Source: Sphingobium chungbukense (GTDB lineage: Bacteria > Pseudomonadota > Alphaproteobacteria > Sphingomonadales > Sphingomonadaceae). From it: a DNA stretch of 64,000 nucleotides. Below, one piece after another: positions 39,888-48,327 of this stretch. The stretch's first letter is position 1; each line of letters begins with the position of its first letter. The position numbers and the translations under genes were made by a program. A model generated the notes under the pieces. The model was not told where the DNA came from. It saw only the letters and a program-made list of their open reading frames with translations, and searched no databases. The DNA lies in assembly GCF_001005725.1 (NCBI RefSeq), contig NZ_LBIC01000001.1, positions 186,001 to 250,000 of the forward strand. Direction: 5' to 3'.

Positions 39888-40542
39888 GAGTGGGGGCGTT
39901 CTTAAAGGGCTTTGGCCAGCGCGGCTAGCATGGGCCGGCATTTTGCTGGCGGTGGCAGGACAGGCTGCCGCCGCGCCGTCGAAAAGCCCACGCCCCCTGC
40001 CGCCGGCTATGCCCGCCTCCTATTACGGCATGGAGGAGGCGGATCGCGATGACGGGCTGATGCGCGAAATCATCCTGGGCATGCACAATGAGGAACGCGA
40101 ATCGCTGGGCCTTCCGCCCTTGGCTTGGGACAGCGCATTGGCGGCGGATGCGGCGCGCTATGCCGCGCAGATGGCGCAGACCAATATCTTCCGCCATTCC
40201 GCACGCGCCAGCCGCGCCACGCCCAGCGGCGAAAATCTCTGGATGGGATCGCGCGGCCTCTATGATTATGAGGTGATGGTCGGATCGTTCCTGGATGAGA
40301 AGCGCTATTTCCGGCGCAACGGCACCTTGCCCGATCTCAGCACCACCGGCCGGTGGGAAGATGTCGGCCATTACACCCAGATCATCTGGCGCGGCACGCG
40401 CAAGGTCGGCTGCGCGCTGGCGGAGGGGCAGAGCTACGACTATCTGGTCTGCCGCTATTTCCCGGCAGGGAATGTCTTCGGCCGCAACCCGCTGGACCGG
40501 GATGATGCCACGCCGTCCCAATATGCCGGTGGCGGCCGCTGA
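39886..40542 (+). CDS. Secreted CAP (SCP/PR-1) domain protein
   Basis: A 218-aa protein with an N-terminal signal peptide (hydrophobic residues about 12-29, G-Q-A-A-A-A). The CAP fold is shown by M-H-N-E-E-R near residue 68, N-I-F-R-H-S for the first metal-site histidine, G-E-N-L-W-M-G, H-Y-T-Q-I-I-W with the second histidine, and V-C-R-Y-F-P-A-G-N-V. The function of bacterial CAP proteins is largely unknown. The start at 39886 has AAAGGG nine bases upstream. It lies on the opposite strand between hemW and rdgB. Confidence 0.88.
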   Translation: MSGGVLKGLWPARLAWAGILLAVAGQAAAAPSKSPRPLPPAMPASYYGMEEADRDDGLMREIILGMHNEERESLGLPPLAWDSALAADAARYAAQMAQTNIFRHSARASRATPSGENLWMGSRGLYDYEVMVGSFLDEKRYFRRNGTLPDLSTTGRWEDVGHYTQIIWRGTRKVGCALAEGQSYDYLVCRYFPAGNVFGRNPLDRDDATPSQYAGGGR

Positions 40543-40593
40543 TTGGCGGAACCATGCGCCTACGCAGGCAGGCATGGAACAGGTCTTCAATGG

Positions 40594-41223
40594 TCAGAAA
40601 ACCGCAGCCACCAACTGCGCGAAGGCATCGGCGCGGTGGCTCATCGCATGCTTCTTCTCCGGCGCCATCTCACCGAAGCTGATGGCGTGCCCATGCGGTT
40701 GGAAGATCGGATCATAGCCGAAACCCCTGTCCCCTCGCGGCGGCCAGGTGATGATGCCATCGACGCGGCCTTCGAACGCCTCGACATGACCGTCCGGCCA
40801 GGCCAGTGCGAGCGCGCAGATGAAATGCGCGCCATGGCCCGCCTCCGGCCCCTTGGCCTGGATATTGTCCCAGACCAACTGCATGGCGAGGCCGAAATCC
40901 TTGCCCTCGCCGGCCCAGCGGGCGGAGAAGATGCCCGGATCGCCGTTCAGCGCCTCGACGCACAGGCCGCTGTCATCGGCGAGCGCAGGCAGGCCCGACA
41001 GGTCCGCGGCCTGCATCGCCTTCAGTTCGGCATTGGCGATGAAGGTGGTGCCGGTCTCGTCGGGTTCGGGCAGGTCCAGCGCGGCGGCGGAGACCGTCTC
41101 TATGCCATAGGGCGCGAGCAGTTCTCCGATTTCCCGCACCTTGCCCGGATTGTGGCTGGCGATCACCAGCCTGCCCGGCCCCAGCTTGCGGATCGCCTGT
41201 TCCTGTCCGAACTCGTCGCTCAT
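40594..41223 (-). CDS. rdgB: XTP/dITP diphosphatase RdgB (HAM1)
   Basis: A 209-aa house-cleaning pyrophosphatase that removes dITP, dXTP and ITP from the nucleotide pool. Family motifs are [10 protein letters not shown] near residue 22, [11 protein letters not shown], and G-F-G-Y-D-P-I-F. The start at 41223 lies one base after the rph stop, so rph-rdgB are coupled. The open frame continues upstream within rph but without family sequence. Confidence 0.94.
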   Translation of the reverse strand: MSDEFGQEQAIRKLGPGRLVIASHNPGKVREIGELLAPYGIETVSAAALDLPEPDETGTTFIANAELKAMQAADLSGLPALADDSGLCVEALNGDPGIFSARWAGEGKDFGLAMQLVWDNIQAKGPEAGHGAHFICALALAWPDGHVEAFEGRVDGIITWPPRGDRGFGYDPIFQPHGHAISFGEMAPEKKHAMSHRADAFAQLVAAVF

Positions 41224-41224
41224 C

Positions 41225-41941
41225 TTACCGTCCCGTAGCCTTGTCCTGCGCCGCGAAAATCTGCGCGCAGCCGATACGGGCGAGGCGCAGCAGGCGAAGC
41301 AGCTCTTCCTCGTCATAGGTAGCGCCTTCGGCGGTCGCCTGCACTTCCGCAAATTTGCCGTCGCCGGTCAGGATCAGGTTCGCGTCGGCCTCCGCATTGC
41401 TGTCCTCGGCATAATCGAGGTCCAGCACGGGGGTTCCGTTATAGATGCCGCAACTGATCGCGGCGACCTTCTGCACGATCGGGTCTTCTTTCAGCGCGCC
41501 CGATGCCAGCAGCTTGTCGATGGCGATGCGCAGCGCGACCCAGCTTCCTGAAATGGCGGCGGTGCGGGTCCCTCCATCGGCCTGGATCACGTCGCAGTCC
41601 ACGACGATCTGACGTTCGCCCAGTTTCTGGAGGTCGACCACGGCGCGCAGCGAGCGACCGATCAGGCGCTGGATCTCCTGGGTGCGGCCCGACTGCTTGC
41701 CCTTGGCGGCCTCCCGGCTGCCACGCGTGTGGGTGGCGCGGGGCAGCATGCCATATTCCGCCGTGACCCAACCCGATCCCTTGCCACGCAGGAAGGGCGG
41801 CACCTTCTCCTCGATCGACGCGGTGCAAAGGACCCGTGTGTCACCGAAGCTGACCAGACAGCTCCCCTCGGCATGGATGGTGAAGCCGGGCTCCATGGTG
41901 ATCTCGCGCATCTGGTCGGGCGCGCGGCCGGAAGGACGCAT
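41225..41941 (-). CDS. rph: Ribonuclease PH
   Basis: A 238-aa phosphorolytic 3'-5' exoribonuclease that trims tRNA precursors. The N-terminus [11 protein letters not shown] and internal [19 protein letters not shown] and [14 protein letters not shown] are typical. It is upstream of and coupled to rdgB. In many alphaproteobacteria rph is divergent from hrcA; here a small lipoprotein gene lies between. Confidence 0.96.
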   Translation of the reverse strand: MRPSGRAPDQMREITMEPGFTIHAEGSCLVSFGDTRVLCTASIEEKVPPFLRGKGSGWVTAEYGMLPRATHTRGSREAAKGKQSGRTQEIQRLIGRSLRAVVDLQKLGERQIVVDCDVIQADGGTRTAAISGSWVALRIAIDKLLASGALKEDPIVQKVAAISCGIYNGTPVLDLDYAEDSNAEADANLILTGDGKFAEVQATAEGATYDEEELLRLLRLARIGCAQIFAAQDKATGR

Positions 41942-42037
41942 AAATTTCTACTCCGAAGCGTTGTACGGGTGCGGCTTAGCGGCAGGCGTGCAGTCTTGCC
42001 AGTGGCGATATATGCGAAAGATGCTAGGAAACGGGGC

Positions 42038-42553
42038 ATGGGGACGAAAACGATCATGATTTTGGCAGCGACGGCACTGCTCGGCGCATGCGCGACCGAG
42101 CAGGCCGAGCTGGAAAAGCCGACGGCGGCCGGGGACACGATCCGCTTTTCCGCCGGCCCCTGCTTCGGCGCCTGCCCCAGCTACACATTGCGCGTGACGC
42201 CGGACGGCTCCGGGCTGATCGAGCCTCAGCGTTTTACCGCCGTACCAGGACCGACGCGTTTCACCGTGACGCCGCTGCAATATCGCCGCTTCCGCGCGGC
42301 GCTCTTGCAGTTCCGACCTGCCCAGGGGACGGTCAAACGCATCGGTCAGGGGGAAAATTGCACCCGTTTCGCGACCGACATGCCGGGCTATGTGATCGAA
42401 TGGACGCGCGGCGATGCGCAGCCGACGCGCCTGGAGTTCCAGTCGGGCTGCATGGACGCCGGCTATGGCAAGCTCCGGGCGACGATCGCCTCCATCCCCA
42501 AAATGCTCGACATCGCGGCGATGGTGAAACCGACGCCAGCCAAGGGCAAGTGA
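42038..42553 (+). CDS. Lipoprotein with DUF6438-like domain
   Basis: A 171-aa protein with a lipobox at residues about 15-18 (L-L-G-A-C), so probably membrane-anchored after cleavage. The mature part contains F-S-A-G-P-C-F-G-A-C-P-S-Y-T-L-R-V-T, the hallmark of DUF6438. Two further cysteines (G-E-N-C-T-R-F and Q-S-G-C-M-D-A) could form disulphides. The function is unknown. AGGAAACGGGG lies just upstream of the ATG at 42038. It precedes hrcA in the same direction. Confidence 0.85.
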   Translation: MGTKTIMILAATALLGACATEQAELEKPTAAGDTIRFSAGPCFGACPSYTLRVTPDGSGLIEPQRFTAVPGPTRFTVTPLQYRRFRAALLQFRPAQGTVKRIGQGENCTRFATDMPGYVIEWTRGDAQPTRLEFQSGCMDAGYGKLRATIASIPKMLDIAAMVKPTPAKGK

Positions 42554-42597
42554 CGGATGGGCTTGAGCGCGGCCGAAGCCTTGCCTAGATAACAGCC

Positions 42598-43641
42598 ATG
42601 GCGGTCACACCGATCACCGAACTGAACGAGCGTGCCCGCGACGTATTCCGTCTGGTTGTCGAGAGCTATCTCGGCACCGGGCTACCCGTCGGTTCGCGCA
42701 CGATCAGCAAGCTGGCGACCCTCAGCCTGTCGCCGGCCTCCATCCGCAACGTGATGCAGGACCTGGAGGAACTCGGCCTGCTTGCCGCGCCGCACACTTC
42801 GGCGGGACGGATGCCGACCGAATCCGGCCTCCGGCTGTTCGTCGATGGCATGATGCAGGCGGCGGAGCCCTCCGTGGAGGAACGGCGCGCGATCGAGGCG
42901 GGAATTGCCGAGGGCGGACCGATCGAGGAAGCACTGTCGGCGGCGACCGCAGCATTGTCCGGCCTGTCCGCCTGCGCCGGGATCGTGATGGTGCCCAAAC
43001 GCGAGCCGGTGCTGCGGCAGTTCGGTTTCGTGCCGCTGAACGAGCGGCAGGCGCTGGCGGTGCTGGTGGGACAGGACGGGTCGATCGAGAATCGCGTGGT
43101 CGATCTGCCGCCGGGCGTGACGCCCATCATGCTGAATGAGGCGGCCAATTTCATGTCGGCGAGATTTGGCGGATTGACGCTGGCGCAAGCGGGCGAAGCC
43201 TTGCAGCGCGAACTGGAGCGGGAGCGCCATGCCTTGCAGGGCGCGGCCCGCGAACTGGTGGAACGCGGCATCGCGATCTGGTCGCAGGATGCCGACGAGC
43301 GGCCCGTATTGATCGTGCGCGGTCAGGCGCATCTGCTGGACGACGGCACTGCCGCCGATCTGGAACGGGTGCGGCAATTGCTCGAACAGCTTGAAGGCAA
43401 GCAGGAGATTTCCCGGCTGCTGGAAAGCGCGCTGGCGGGCAGCGCGACCAAAATCTTCATCGGCTCGGAAAACAAGCTCTTTTCCCTGTCGGGTTCTTCG
43501 GTCATAGCCGCGCCTTACCGGGGCGGTGACGGCCGGGTGGTGGGCGTAGTCGGCGTAATCGGCCCGACGCGCTTGAACTATGCGCGGGTGATCCCCATGG
43601 TGGACTTCACTGCGCAGACGCTGTCGAGATTGATGAGATGA
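42598..43641 (+). CDS. hrcA: Heat-inducible transcription repressor HrcA
   Basis: A 347-aa repressor of chaperone genes that binds CIRCE elements and depends on GroEL for activity. The N-terminal winged helix (L-P-V-G-S-R-T-I-S...L-S-P-A-S-I-R-N-V-M-Q-D-L-E) and C-terminal F-S-L-S-G-S-S-V-I-A-A-P-Y-R match the family. No CIRCE inverted repeat is visible in front of it, so it does not obviously repress itself. It overlaps grpE by 4 nt (ATGA). Confidence 0.96.
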   Translation: MAVTPITELNERARDVFRLVVESYLGTGLPVGSRTISKLATLSLSPASIRNVMQDLEELGLLAAPHTSAGRMPTESGLRLFVDGMMQAAEPSVEERRAIEAGIAEGGPIEEALSAATAALSGLSACAGIVMVPKREPVLRQFGFVPLNERQALAVLVGQDGSIENRVVDLPPGVTPIMLNEAANFMSARFGGLTLAQAGEALQRELERERHALQGAARELVERGIAIWSQDADERPVLIVRGQAHLLDDGTAADLERVRQLLEQLEGKQEISRLLESALAGSATKIFIGSENKLFSLSGSSVIAAPYRGGDGRVVGVVGVIGPTRLNYARVIPMVDFTAQTLSRLMR

Positions 43642-44192
43642 GCGAAGACAAACAGAATATCGAAAACACCGAACTTGTGGACGAACTGCCCGAGGATGCG
43701 GCGCCGGCTGGCGACGCGGCGGCGGAGCGGATCGCCGCTCTCGAAAATGAGCTGGCGACCGCCAAGCAGGACGTGCTTTACGCCCATGCGGAAATGCAGA
43801 ATGTACGGCGGCGGCTGGAAAAGGAACTGGCCGATGCGCGCGCCTATGCATCGACGGCCTTTGCCCGCGATATGCTGTCGGTGGCGGACAATCTGGGGCG
43901 TGCGCTCCAGACGATCCCAGCCGATCTGCGTGAGGATGAGAAGTTCAAGGGGCTGGTCGCAGGCCTGGAAGCCACCGGTCGTGAACTGGAAGCCGTATTC
44001 GGCCGCAACGGCATCGAGAAACTCGTGTCGGTCGGCCAGCCGCTCGACCCCAACAAGCATCAGGCGATGATGGAAGTGCCCTCCGCCGAGGCGGAACCCG
44101 GTACGGTTCTGGTGGAGATGCAGGCGGGCTATACGATCAAGGATCGGCTGCTGCGCCCGGCGTTGGTCAGCGTGGCGAAGAAACCCGACTGA
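43638..44192 (+). CDS. grpE: Nucleotide exchange factor GrpE
   Basis: A 184-aa DnaK co-chaperone that releases ADP. An acidic disordered N-terminus (about 1-28) precedes a long coiled coil (L-E-N-E-L-A-T-A-K-Q-D...N-V-R-R-R-L-E-K-E-L). The C-terminal beta domain has the signature P-N-K-H-Q-A-M-M-E-V-P-S and G-Y-T-I-K-D-R-L-L-R-P-A-L-V. It is co-transcribed with hrcA and ended by the terminator at 44219. Confidence 0.96.
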   Translation: MSEDKQNIENTELVDELPEDAAPAGDAAAERIAALENELATAKQDVLYAHAEMQNVRRRLEKELADARAYASTAFARDMLSVADNLGRALQTIPADLREDEKFKGLVAGLEATGRELEAVFGRNGIEKLVSVGQPLDPNKHQAMMEVPSAEAEPGTVLVEMQAGYTIKDRLLRPALVSVAKKPD

Positions 44193-44218
44193 TCACCGCA
44201 TCGGTTGCAAATGACAAG

Positions 44219-44249
44219 GCCCGCCGGACCCATGTCCGGCGGGCTTTTT
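44219..44249 (+). terminator. Rho-independent terminator of hrcA-grpE
   Basis: A perfect 11-bp stem GCCCGCCGGAC/GTCCGGCGGGC with loop CCAT followed by five Ts, 26 bp after the grpE stop. Confidence 0.92.
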
Positions 44250-44333
44250 GCTGGGCGGGAGCCCGTCCCCGGCGTTGGAACCAGCGCCACCTTCGCAGGA
44301 GCATGTGGCTCTTTCGTCATAAGCGATATTAAA

Positions 44334-44409
44334 AGATATATCGTAATCCTTGACGAGGTCTGATTTTAAGATATATCTCAATACATCGAAAAACAGTTGA
44401 GAGATATAT
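44334..44409 (+). promoter_or_regulatory. PadR-gene promoter with three AGATATAT operator repeats
   Basis: Three copies of the same motif lie in 76 bp: AGATATATCG (44334-44343), the perfect palindrome AGATATATCT (44369-44378), and AGATATAT (44402-44409) running into the ATG at 44408. TTGACG at 44350-44355 fits a -35 element, with the palindrome at the -10 position. AT-rich dyads are typical PadR operators. Autorepression is inferred. Confidence 0.75.
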
Positions 44410-45049
44410 GATGCATTTTCATCATGCGCATCGCGGCTTGCGTGGTTTTGGGCGCGGCCATCATCATTTTGCGGGACCGGACGGCTTCGGCCGGGGCGGT
44501 TTTAGCGGTCATGGCGACGGACGCTTCGAAGGCGGGCTGTTCGGTGGCGGCCGAGGCGGGCCTTTTGGCGGAGGACGCGGAGGCGGCCGGCGGCGCCTGT
44601 TCGGCAACGACGCGCTGAAACTCATCCTCCTGAAGCTGATCGCGGATAGTCCGCGCCATGGCTATGACCTCATCCGCGAGATCGAGGCATTGTCGGGCGA
44701 GGTCTACGCGCCCAGCCCGGGCGTGGTCTATCCGACGCTGACGTTGCTGGCTGACATGGACCTGATCGCCGAGCAGCCGGGCGAAAGCAGCCGCAAGCTC
44801 TTTGCCATCACAGAGGCGGGGACCGCCCATTTGGCGGAGCATGAGGCTGGCGTGCGGGAGGTCATGGACCGCCTGGGTTCTCTGGCGAAGAGGGCCGAGC
44901 GCACCGACGGCGCGCCGATTCGCCGGGCGATGCACAATCTGGGCATGGCGGTCCGGGCGCGGCTGGAAAAGGAAGGCGCCGATGCCCAGACCATGTTCGA
45001 CGTCGCTTCGCTGATCGATGAGGCCGCCAGCAAGATCGAAAGGCTATAA
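44408..45049 (+). CDS. PadR family transcriptional regulator with His/Gly-rich N-terminus
   Basis: A 213-aa regulator. Residues 1-64 are low-complexity, rich in His, Gly, Phe and Arg (for example H-F-H-H-A-H, G-H-H-H-F, G-G-G-R-G-G-P-F-G-G-G), and might bind metal or mediate condensation. A PadR winged helix follows (about 66-145; L-K-L-I-L-L-K-L-I-A, H-G-Y-D-L-I, Y-P-T-L-T-L-L), then a C-terminal helical dimerisation segment. DUF2218 follows after 3 bp. This PadR/DUF2218 pairing is seen near siderophore-interacting proteins elsewhere, so iron is a possible signal (inference). Confidence 0.9.
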   Translation: MMHFHHAHRGLRGFGRGHHHFAGPDGFGRGGFSGHGDGRFEGGLFGGGRGGPFGGGRGGGRRRLFGNDALKLILLKLIADSPRHGYDLIREIEALSGEVYAPSPGVVYPTLTLLADMDLIAEQPGESSRKLFAITEAGTAHLAEHEAGVREVMDRLGSLAKRAERTDGAPIRRAMHNLGMAVRARLEKEGADAQTMFDVASLIDEAASKIERL

Positions 45050-45052
45050 TCC

Positions 45053-45331
45053 ATGACTTTGACCGCAAACGTACCGACCACCAACGCAAGCCGCTATCTC
45101 CAGCAGCTATGCAAGCATTGGAGCCACAAGTTCGAAACCGAATTCGACGCGCAAAAGGGCAGGATCGCCTTCCCCATGGGGTCGATCCGGATGGCGGCGG
45201 AGGCCGAGACGCTCACCGTCACCATCGAACCGGAGGAGGGCGCCGATATCGAACGGTTCAAGCAGGTGCTGGCCGATCACCTCGACCGCTTCGCCTTTCG
45301 CGAAGCCCCCCTGAGTTTCGATTGGCGGTAG
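45053..45331 (+). CDS. DUF2218 domain protein
   Basis: A 92-aa small soluble protein with the DUF2218 pattern: R-Y-L-Q-Q-L-C-K-H-W-S-H-K-F near residue 14, G-R-I-A-F-P-M-G near 36, and a C-terminal F-K-Q-V-L-A-D-H-L-D-R-F-A-F-R. Known genome contexts link the family to siderophore use and to PadR regulators. The biochemical function is unknown. It is the second gene of the PadR operon. Confidence 0.9.
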   Translation: MTLTANVPTTNASRYLQQLCKHWSHKFETEFDAQKGRIAFPMGSIRMAAEAETLTVTIEPEEGADIERFKQVLADHLDRFAFREAPLSFDWR

Positions 45332-45429
45332 ATGGGTGGAAAACGGACGTTCCCCGTCCCGCCTGCGGAGGGGAATGTCTTAGATTGGCCATTTCCTGAA
45401 ATTCCAAATCATCCGCGCAGCCTATGGCT

Positions 45430-46941
45430 TCATTCCTCCTCGTCCATATGCGCGATTTCCTTGTCGAGATCGCGCAACACGTCGGCGCGGATCTTGTCCG
45501 ACATCCTCGCGGCGGCAGCAATCTGCGCGCGGGCGGCGATCAGCCCGGCACGGGCGGCGCGATGCGCCTGCGCCGAAATCTGCGCCTCGCAGATGCGGAC
45601 ACGGATATGGCGGCGGCCGTCCGCATCCACGGTCTCGCGGCGATTGACGCTCCTGCCCTCTTCGCAACCGTTGGCGACATCGACATCCGGCACCGTGCGG
45701 CGGATTTCCGCTTCGCTGGGAATGGCATGGGACAGGGCACGGCCGTCTTCATCGCGCAAGCGCATCGGCGGCGCAGGAGGAAGCGGCGGGACCGGTGGGA
45801 CCATGTCAGCGGCGGGCGCTGGAGGAATTGGCGGGACGGCGGGCACCGACGGAACATTGGCGGCGGTGTCCCCTGTGCGCTCATGGGGCGCAGGCTTGGG
45901 CGCGGCGGATGGTTCCGGCACCTGGGGAATCGCGATTTCAGTGGCGGAAGCGGGCTGCGCGACGAGATCGGCCAGCCGGCCGAAATTCATCGAGTCGACC
46001 TTTTCAGTGATCGCGGCGACCTGCTGCGCCGCCCGGCTGCCCGACGCGGTCAGCGCCAGACCCGACATGGTGACCAGAGCGACCGCCGCCATGCCCCAAC
46101 TGATCCGGCGTAGCGACATTTCATGGGCAGAGAGCATTTTCAGCCTCCGTTTGAACACGGTGATGGGATTGAGGTGGCAGGCGCCGGCGAAGGGATGTCC
46201 CGCTGCAGCCTTCAATATCGCGCGTCCGTAGACAGGGGCCTGATCCTGTCCGTAAAGCGCCAGCACCCGCGCATCACAGGCCTGTTCCTGGTCGGCGCGA
46301 TAGGCACGATAAGCGATCCAAGCGACGGGATTGCACCAGTGCAGCCCCAGCAGCAGCAGCGCGATCATATTGGCGGCCAGATCGCCACGCTGATGATGCG
46401 CACGCTCATGGGCGATCGCCATGGCCCGTTCCTGCGGATCGAAGCGTAGCGCAAAATCGGCGGGCAGCACGATGAAGGGTCGCAATATGCCGAACGCCAA
46501 CGGTCCTCCGGCCCGTGGGCTGGAAACGATATGAATACGCCCCTCTTCGCCGACCGGCGTCGCGCCGTTCAGGATGAAGCGGCGGAAGCGCACATAGCCG
46601 ACCGCCTGCACCGTCAGAAAAATGACCAAGCCGAGCAACCAGAACGACGCCCCGATCTCCAGCCAGGGAATGGTCGCTTCGGCGCGCGCCGGCAGTGCGG
46701 CCATCGCCGGTGCGGCGTCCAGCAAGGTCGGCAATCCCGCCCGGTCCACCGCCATCTGCAAGGGTGAGCGATGGACAACCTCCTGCGGCAGGGCGGGCAG
46801 CATCATGCGTGCCAGCGGCAGCAGCCACAGACAATAGGCCGTCCCCGCCCCCAACCACCGTGCCACCGGTCGCCGCAACAGCATGACGATAGCCATCAGC
46901 AGGGTCGTGGCGATCAGCGTTTCAGCGATCCAGACGCTCAT
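45430..46941 (-). CDS. M56 family (BlaR1/MecR1-like) membrane metallopeptidase
   Basis: A 503-aa integral membrane zinc protease. TM segments lie at the N-terminus (about 5-55, 95-120) with the catalytic motif H-E-R-A-H-H-Q-R-G-D near residue 180. A last TM (about 277-300) leads to a proline-rich periplasmic tail (P-P-I-P-P-A-P, P-P-V-P-P-L-P-P-A-P-P) and a helical end. Unlike BlaR1 proper there is no penicillin-binding sensor domain. It would cleave the BlaI-like repressor on signal. It is coupled to that gene by a 4-nt overlap. Confidence 0.9.
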   Translation of the reverse strand: MSVWIAETLIATTLLMAIVMLLRRPVARWLGAGTAYCLWLLPLARMMLPALPQEVVHRSPLQMAVDRAGLPTLLDAAPAMAALPARAEATIPWLEIGASFWLLGLVIFLTVQAVGYVRFRRFILNGATPVGEEGRIHIVSSPRAGGPLAFGILRPFIVLPADFALRFDPQERAMAIAHERAHHQRGDLAANMIALLLLGLHWCNPVAWIAYRAYRADQEQACDARVLALYGQDQAPVYGRAILKAAAGHPFAGACHLNPITVFKRRLKMLSAHEMSLRRISWGMAAVALVTMSGLALTASGSRAAQQVAAITEKVDSMNFGRLADLVAQPASATEIAIPQVPEPSAAPKPAPHERTGDTAANVPSVPAVPPIPPAPAADMVPPVPPLPPAPPMRLRDEDGRALSHAIPSEAEIRRTVPDVDVANGCEEGRSVNRRETVDADGRRHIRVRICEAQISAQAHRAARAGLIAARAQIAAAARMSDKIRADVLRDLDKEIAHMDEEE

Positions 46942-47306
46942 GATTTCAATCCTTTCAGGATTTCCTCAAGCTCGGCGATATCTTCCGCGGTCAGCTGGTC
47001 CTGGCTGGCGAGATGGGCCACCAGCGGCGAGACACGCCCGCCAAACAGCCGGTTGACCAGCCGTCCCGACTCGCTGGCAACATACGCCTGCCGGGGGACG
47101 AGCGGACGATAATAAAAGCGACGGCCATCCTGATCGGCGGCGATGACATCCTTGGCCATCAGGCGGGAGAGCAGCGTCTTGACCGTCTGGACGCTCCAAT
47201 CGCGGTCGGCGGCGACGCGATCGGCCACTTCGGCCGCCGTTTGGGGCGCGGATTCCCACAGCGCCTCCATCACCACCAGTTCCGCTTCGCTGATCTTTTC
47301 GCTCAC
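46938..47306 (-). CDS. BlaI/MecI/CopY family repressor
   Basis: A 122-aa winged-helix repressor: I-S-E-A-E-L-V-V-M-E-A-L-W-E, then T-A-A-E-V-A-D-R-V and W-S-V-Q-T-V-K-T-L-L-S-R-L as recognition helix, and a C-terminal dimerisation segment. I place the start at the GTG at 47306 because family homology begins there. The frame is open to an ATG at 47372, but that would put the tandem operators inside the gene. It is a likely autorepressor of itself and the M56 protease. Named targets such as a beta-lactamase are not adjacent. Confidence 0.88.
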   Translation of the reverse strand: MSEKISEAELVVMEALWESAPQTAAEVADRVAADRDWSVQTVKTLLSRLMAKDVIAADQDGRRFYYRPLVPRQAYVASESGRLVNRLFGGRVSPLVAHLASQDQLTAEDIAELEEILKGLKS

Positions 47307-47334
47307 GACGGGTTCATCCAACCGGGACTCGACA

Positions 47335-47369
47335 ACTACAAATGTAATCGCATCGATTACGTCTGTAGT
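47335..47369 (-). promoter_or_regulatory. Tandem BlaI-type operators
   Basis: Near-palindromic 35 bp with 16-bp arms matching at 14 of 16 positions around CAT. It contains TACAAATGTA (47337-47346), a perfect match to the MecI/BlaI half-operator TACAnnTGTA, and TACGTCTGTA (47358-47367), one mismatch. The centres are 21 bp apart, so two dimers would bind the same face of the helix. Confidence 0.85.
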
Positions 47370-47372
47370 CAA

Positions 47373-47629
47373 GACATGGGGCCGGAGTGTCGGCCTGCCT
47401 TACAGGTCCGGCTTCCGGTGGAGCGCTATTAACCCTCACAAGCACGGACATGCGGGCTTTTTATACCCTGGCACGCAGTTTGCGACGCTTTCCACATTCC
47501 GTTCAACTATCGGGAGGATACAGGCAACAGTCTCCGCCGTATCCTCCCACCCGGTTGTCTCAGGACAGATCAAGCAAGCCCTGTTCCTGCCTTCGCAGGA
47601 ATGCATGGACGCGTTGTTCAACCGGCATG
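47373..47629. other. Intergenic region between the blaI-like gene and grxD
   Basis: No gene was seen. A small perfect hairpin with arms TTCCTGC/GCAGGAA and CTTC loop lies at 47584-47601. It resembles short repeat units spread through sphingomonad intergenic DNA; another partial GCAGGA motif occurs near 44295. Confidence 0.4.
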
Positions 47630-47662
47630 AAAAAGGCGGCCCGGAGAACCGAACCGCCTTTC
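47630..47662 (-). terminator. Probable terminator of grxD (minus strand)
   Basis: Arms AAAGGCGG/CCGCCTTT flank a 14-nt loop with further pairing. On the minus strand the hairpin runs into five Ts. It lies 23 bp beyond the grxD stop. Confidence 0.7.
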
Positions 47663-47684
47663 CGACAGTCTTTCGGGAAAAGGC

Positions 47685-48017
47685 TCAGTTGGCCTGGGCG
47701 ACGCCCTCATCGGCCATCAACTGCTGCAATTCGCCAGCTTCGTACATTTCCATCATGATGTCGCTGCCGCCGACAAATTCGCCCTTCACATAAAGCTGCG
47801 GAATGGTCGGCCAGTCGGAAAAGGTCTTGATCCCCTGACGCACGCCCTGGTCCTGGAGGACGTCCACGCTTTCATAGGCGACGCCCAGATGTTCCAGGAT
47901 CGCGATGGCGCGGCTGGAAAAGCCGCATTGCGGGAAGAGCGGCGTGCCCTTCATGAAAAGCACGACGTCATTGCCATTGACGATATCGGCGATCCGCTGC
48001 TGCACGGCGTCGGTCAT
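47685..48017 (-). CDS. grxD: Monothiol glutaredoxin (Grx4/GrxD type)
   Basis: A 110-aa monothiol glutaredoxin with the active-site C-G-F-S motif in F-P-Q-C-G-F-S-S-R-A, preceded by V-V-L-F-M-K-G-T-P. The GSH-binding W-P-T-I-P-Q-L-Y-V-K-G-E-F-V-G-G-S-D-I follows. It carries and transfers 2Fe-2S clusters, often as a heterodimer with BolA, whose gene is next upstream. The start at 48017 (M-T-D-A-V) is preferred; an ATG at 48029 is possible but its ribosome site abuts it. Confidence 0.96.
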   Translation of the reverse strand: MTDAVQQRIADIVNGNDVVLFMKGTPLFPQCGFSSRAIAILEHLGVAYESVDVLQDQGVRQGIKTFSDWPTIPQLYVKGEFVGGSDIMMEMYEAGELQQLMADEGVAQAN

Positions 48018-48074
48018 CTTTTGGTCCATTCCTGTCAGGCGCCGCAGTCTGGCGCACATATTGTCCGATGGCCG

Positions 48075-48302
48075 TTAATTGGGAACGGCGGTGGTCAGTT
48101 GCAAGGCATGAAGCACGCCGCCCATGCGTCCGCCCAGCGCCGCATAGACTGCCCGCTGCTGCGCGACGCGGTTCATGCCCCGGAAACTCTCCGCAACGAC
48201 GCGGGCTGCATAATGATCGCCGTCCCCGGCCAGGTCGGTGATCTCGACCTGCGCATCGGGGATTGCGGCGCGGATCATGTCCGCAATGTCTTCGGCAGCC
48301 AT
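48075..48302 (-). CDS. bolA: BolA family protein
   Basis: A 75-aa BolA/IbaG-type protein, with central G-D-G-D-H-Y-A-A-R-V-V-A-E-S-F-R-G-M-N-R-V and the C-terminal histidine in G-V-L-H-A-L-Q-L. These can coordinate a 2Fe-2S cluster shared with a CGFS glutaredoxin. It is adjacent to grxD on the same strand (57 bp), which supports a working pair. The start at 48302 begins at family homology. Confidence 0.93.
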   Translation of the reverse strand: MAAEDIADMIRAAIPDAQVEITDLAGDGDHYAARVVAESFRGMNRVAQQRAVYAALGGRMGGVLHALQLTTAVPN

Positions 48303-48327
48303 CGGCACGGTGGAATGATCCTGATGC

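Noticed and set aside
42554..42597. CIRCE operator before hrcA
   Set aside because: The TTAGCACTC-N9-GAGTGCTAA pattern is not present in the short gap.
47307..47372. Longer BlaI-like protein starting at the ATG at 47372
   Set aside because: It would place both BlaI operators inside the coding region and adds 22 residues with no family character.
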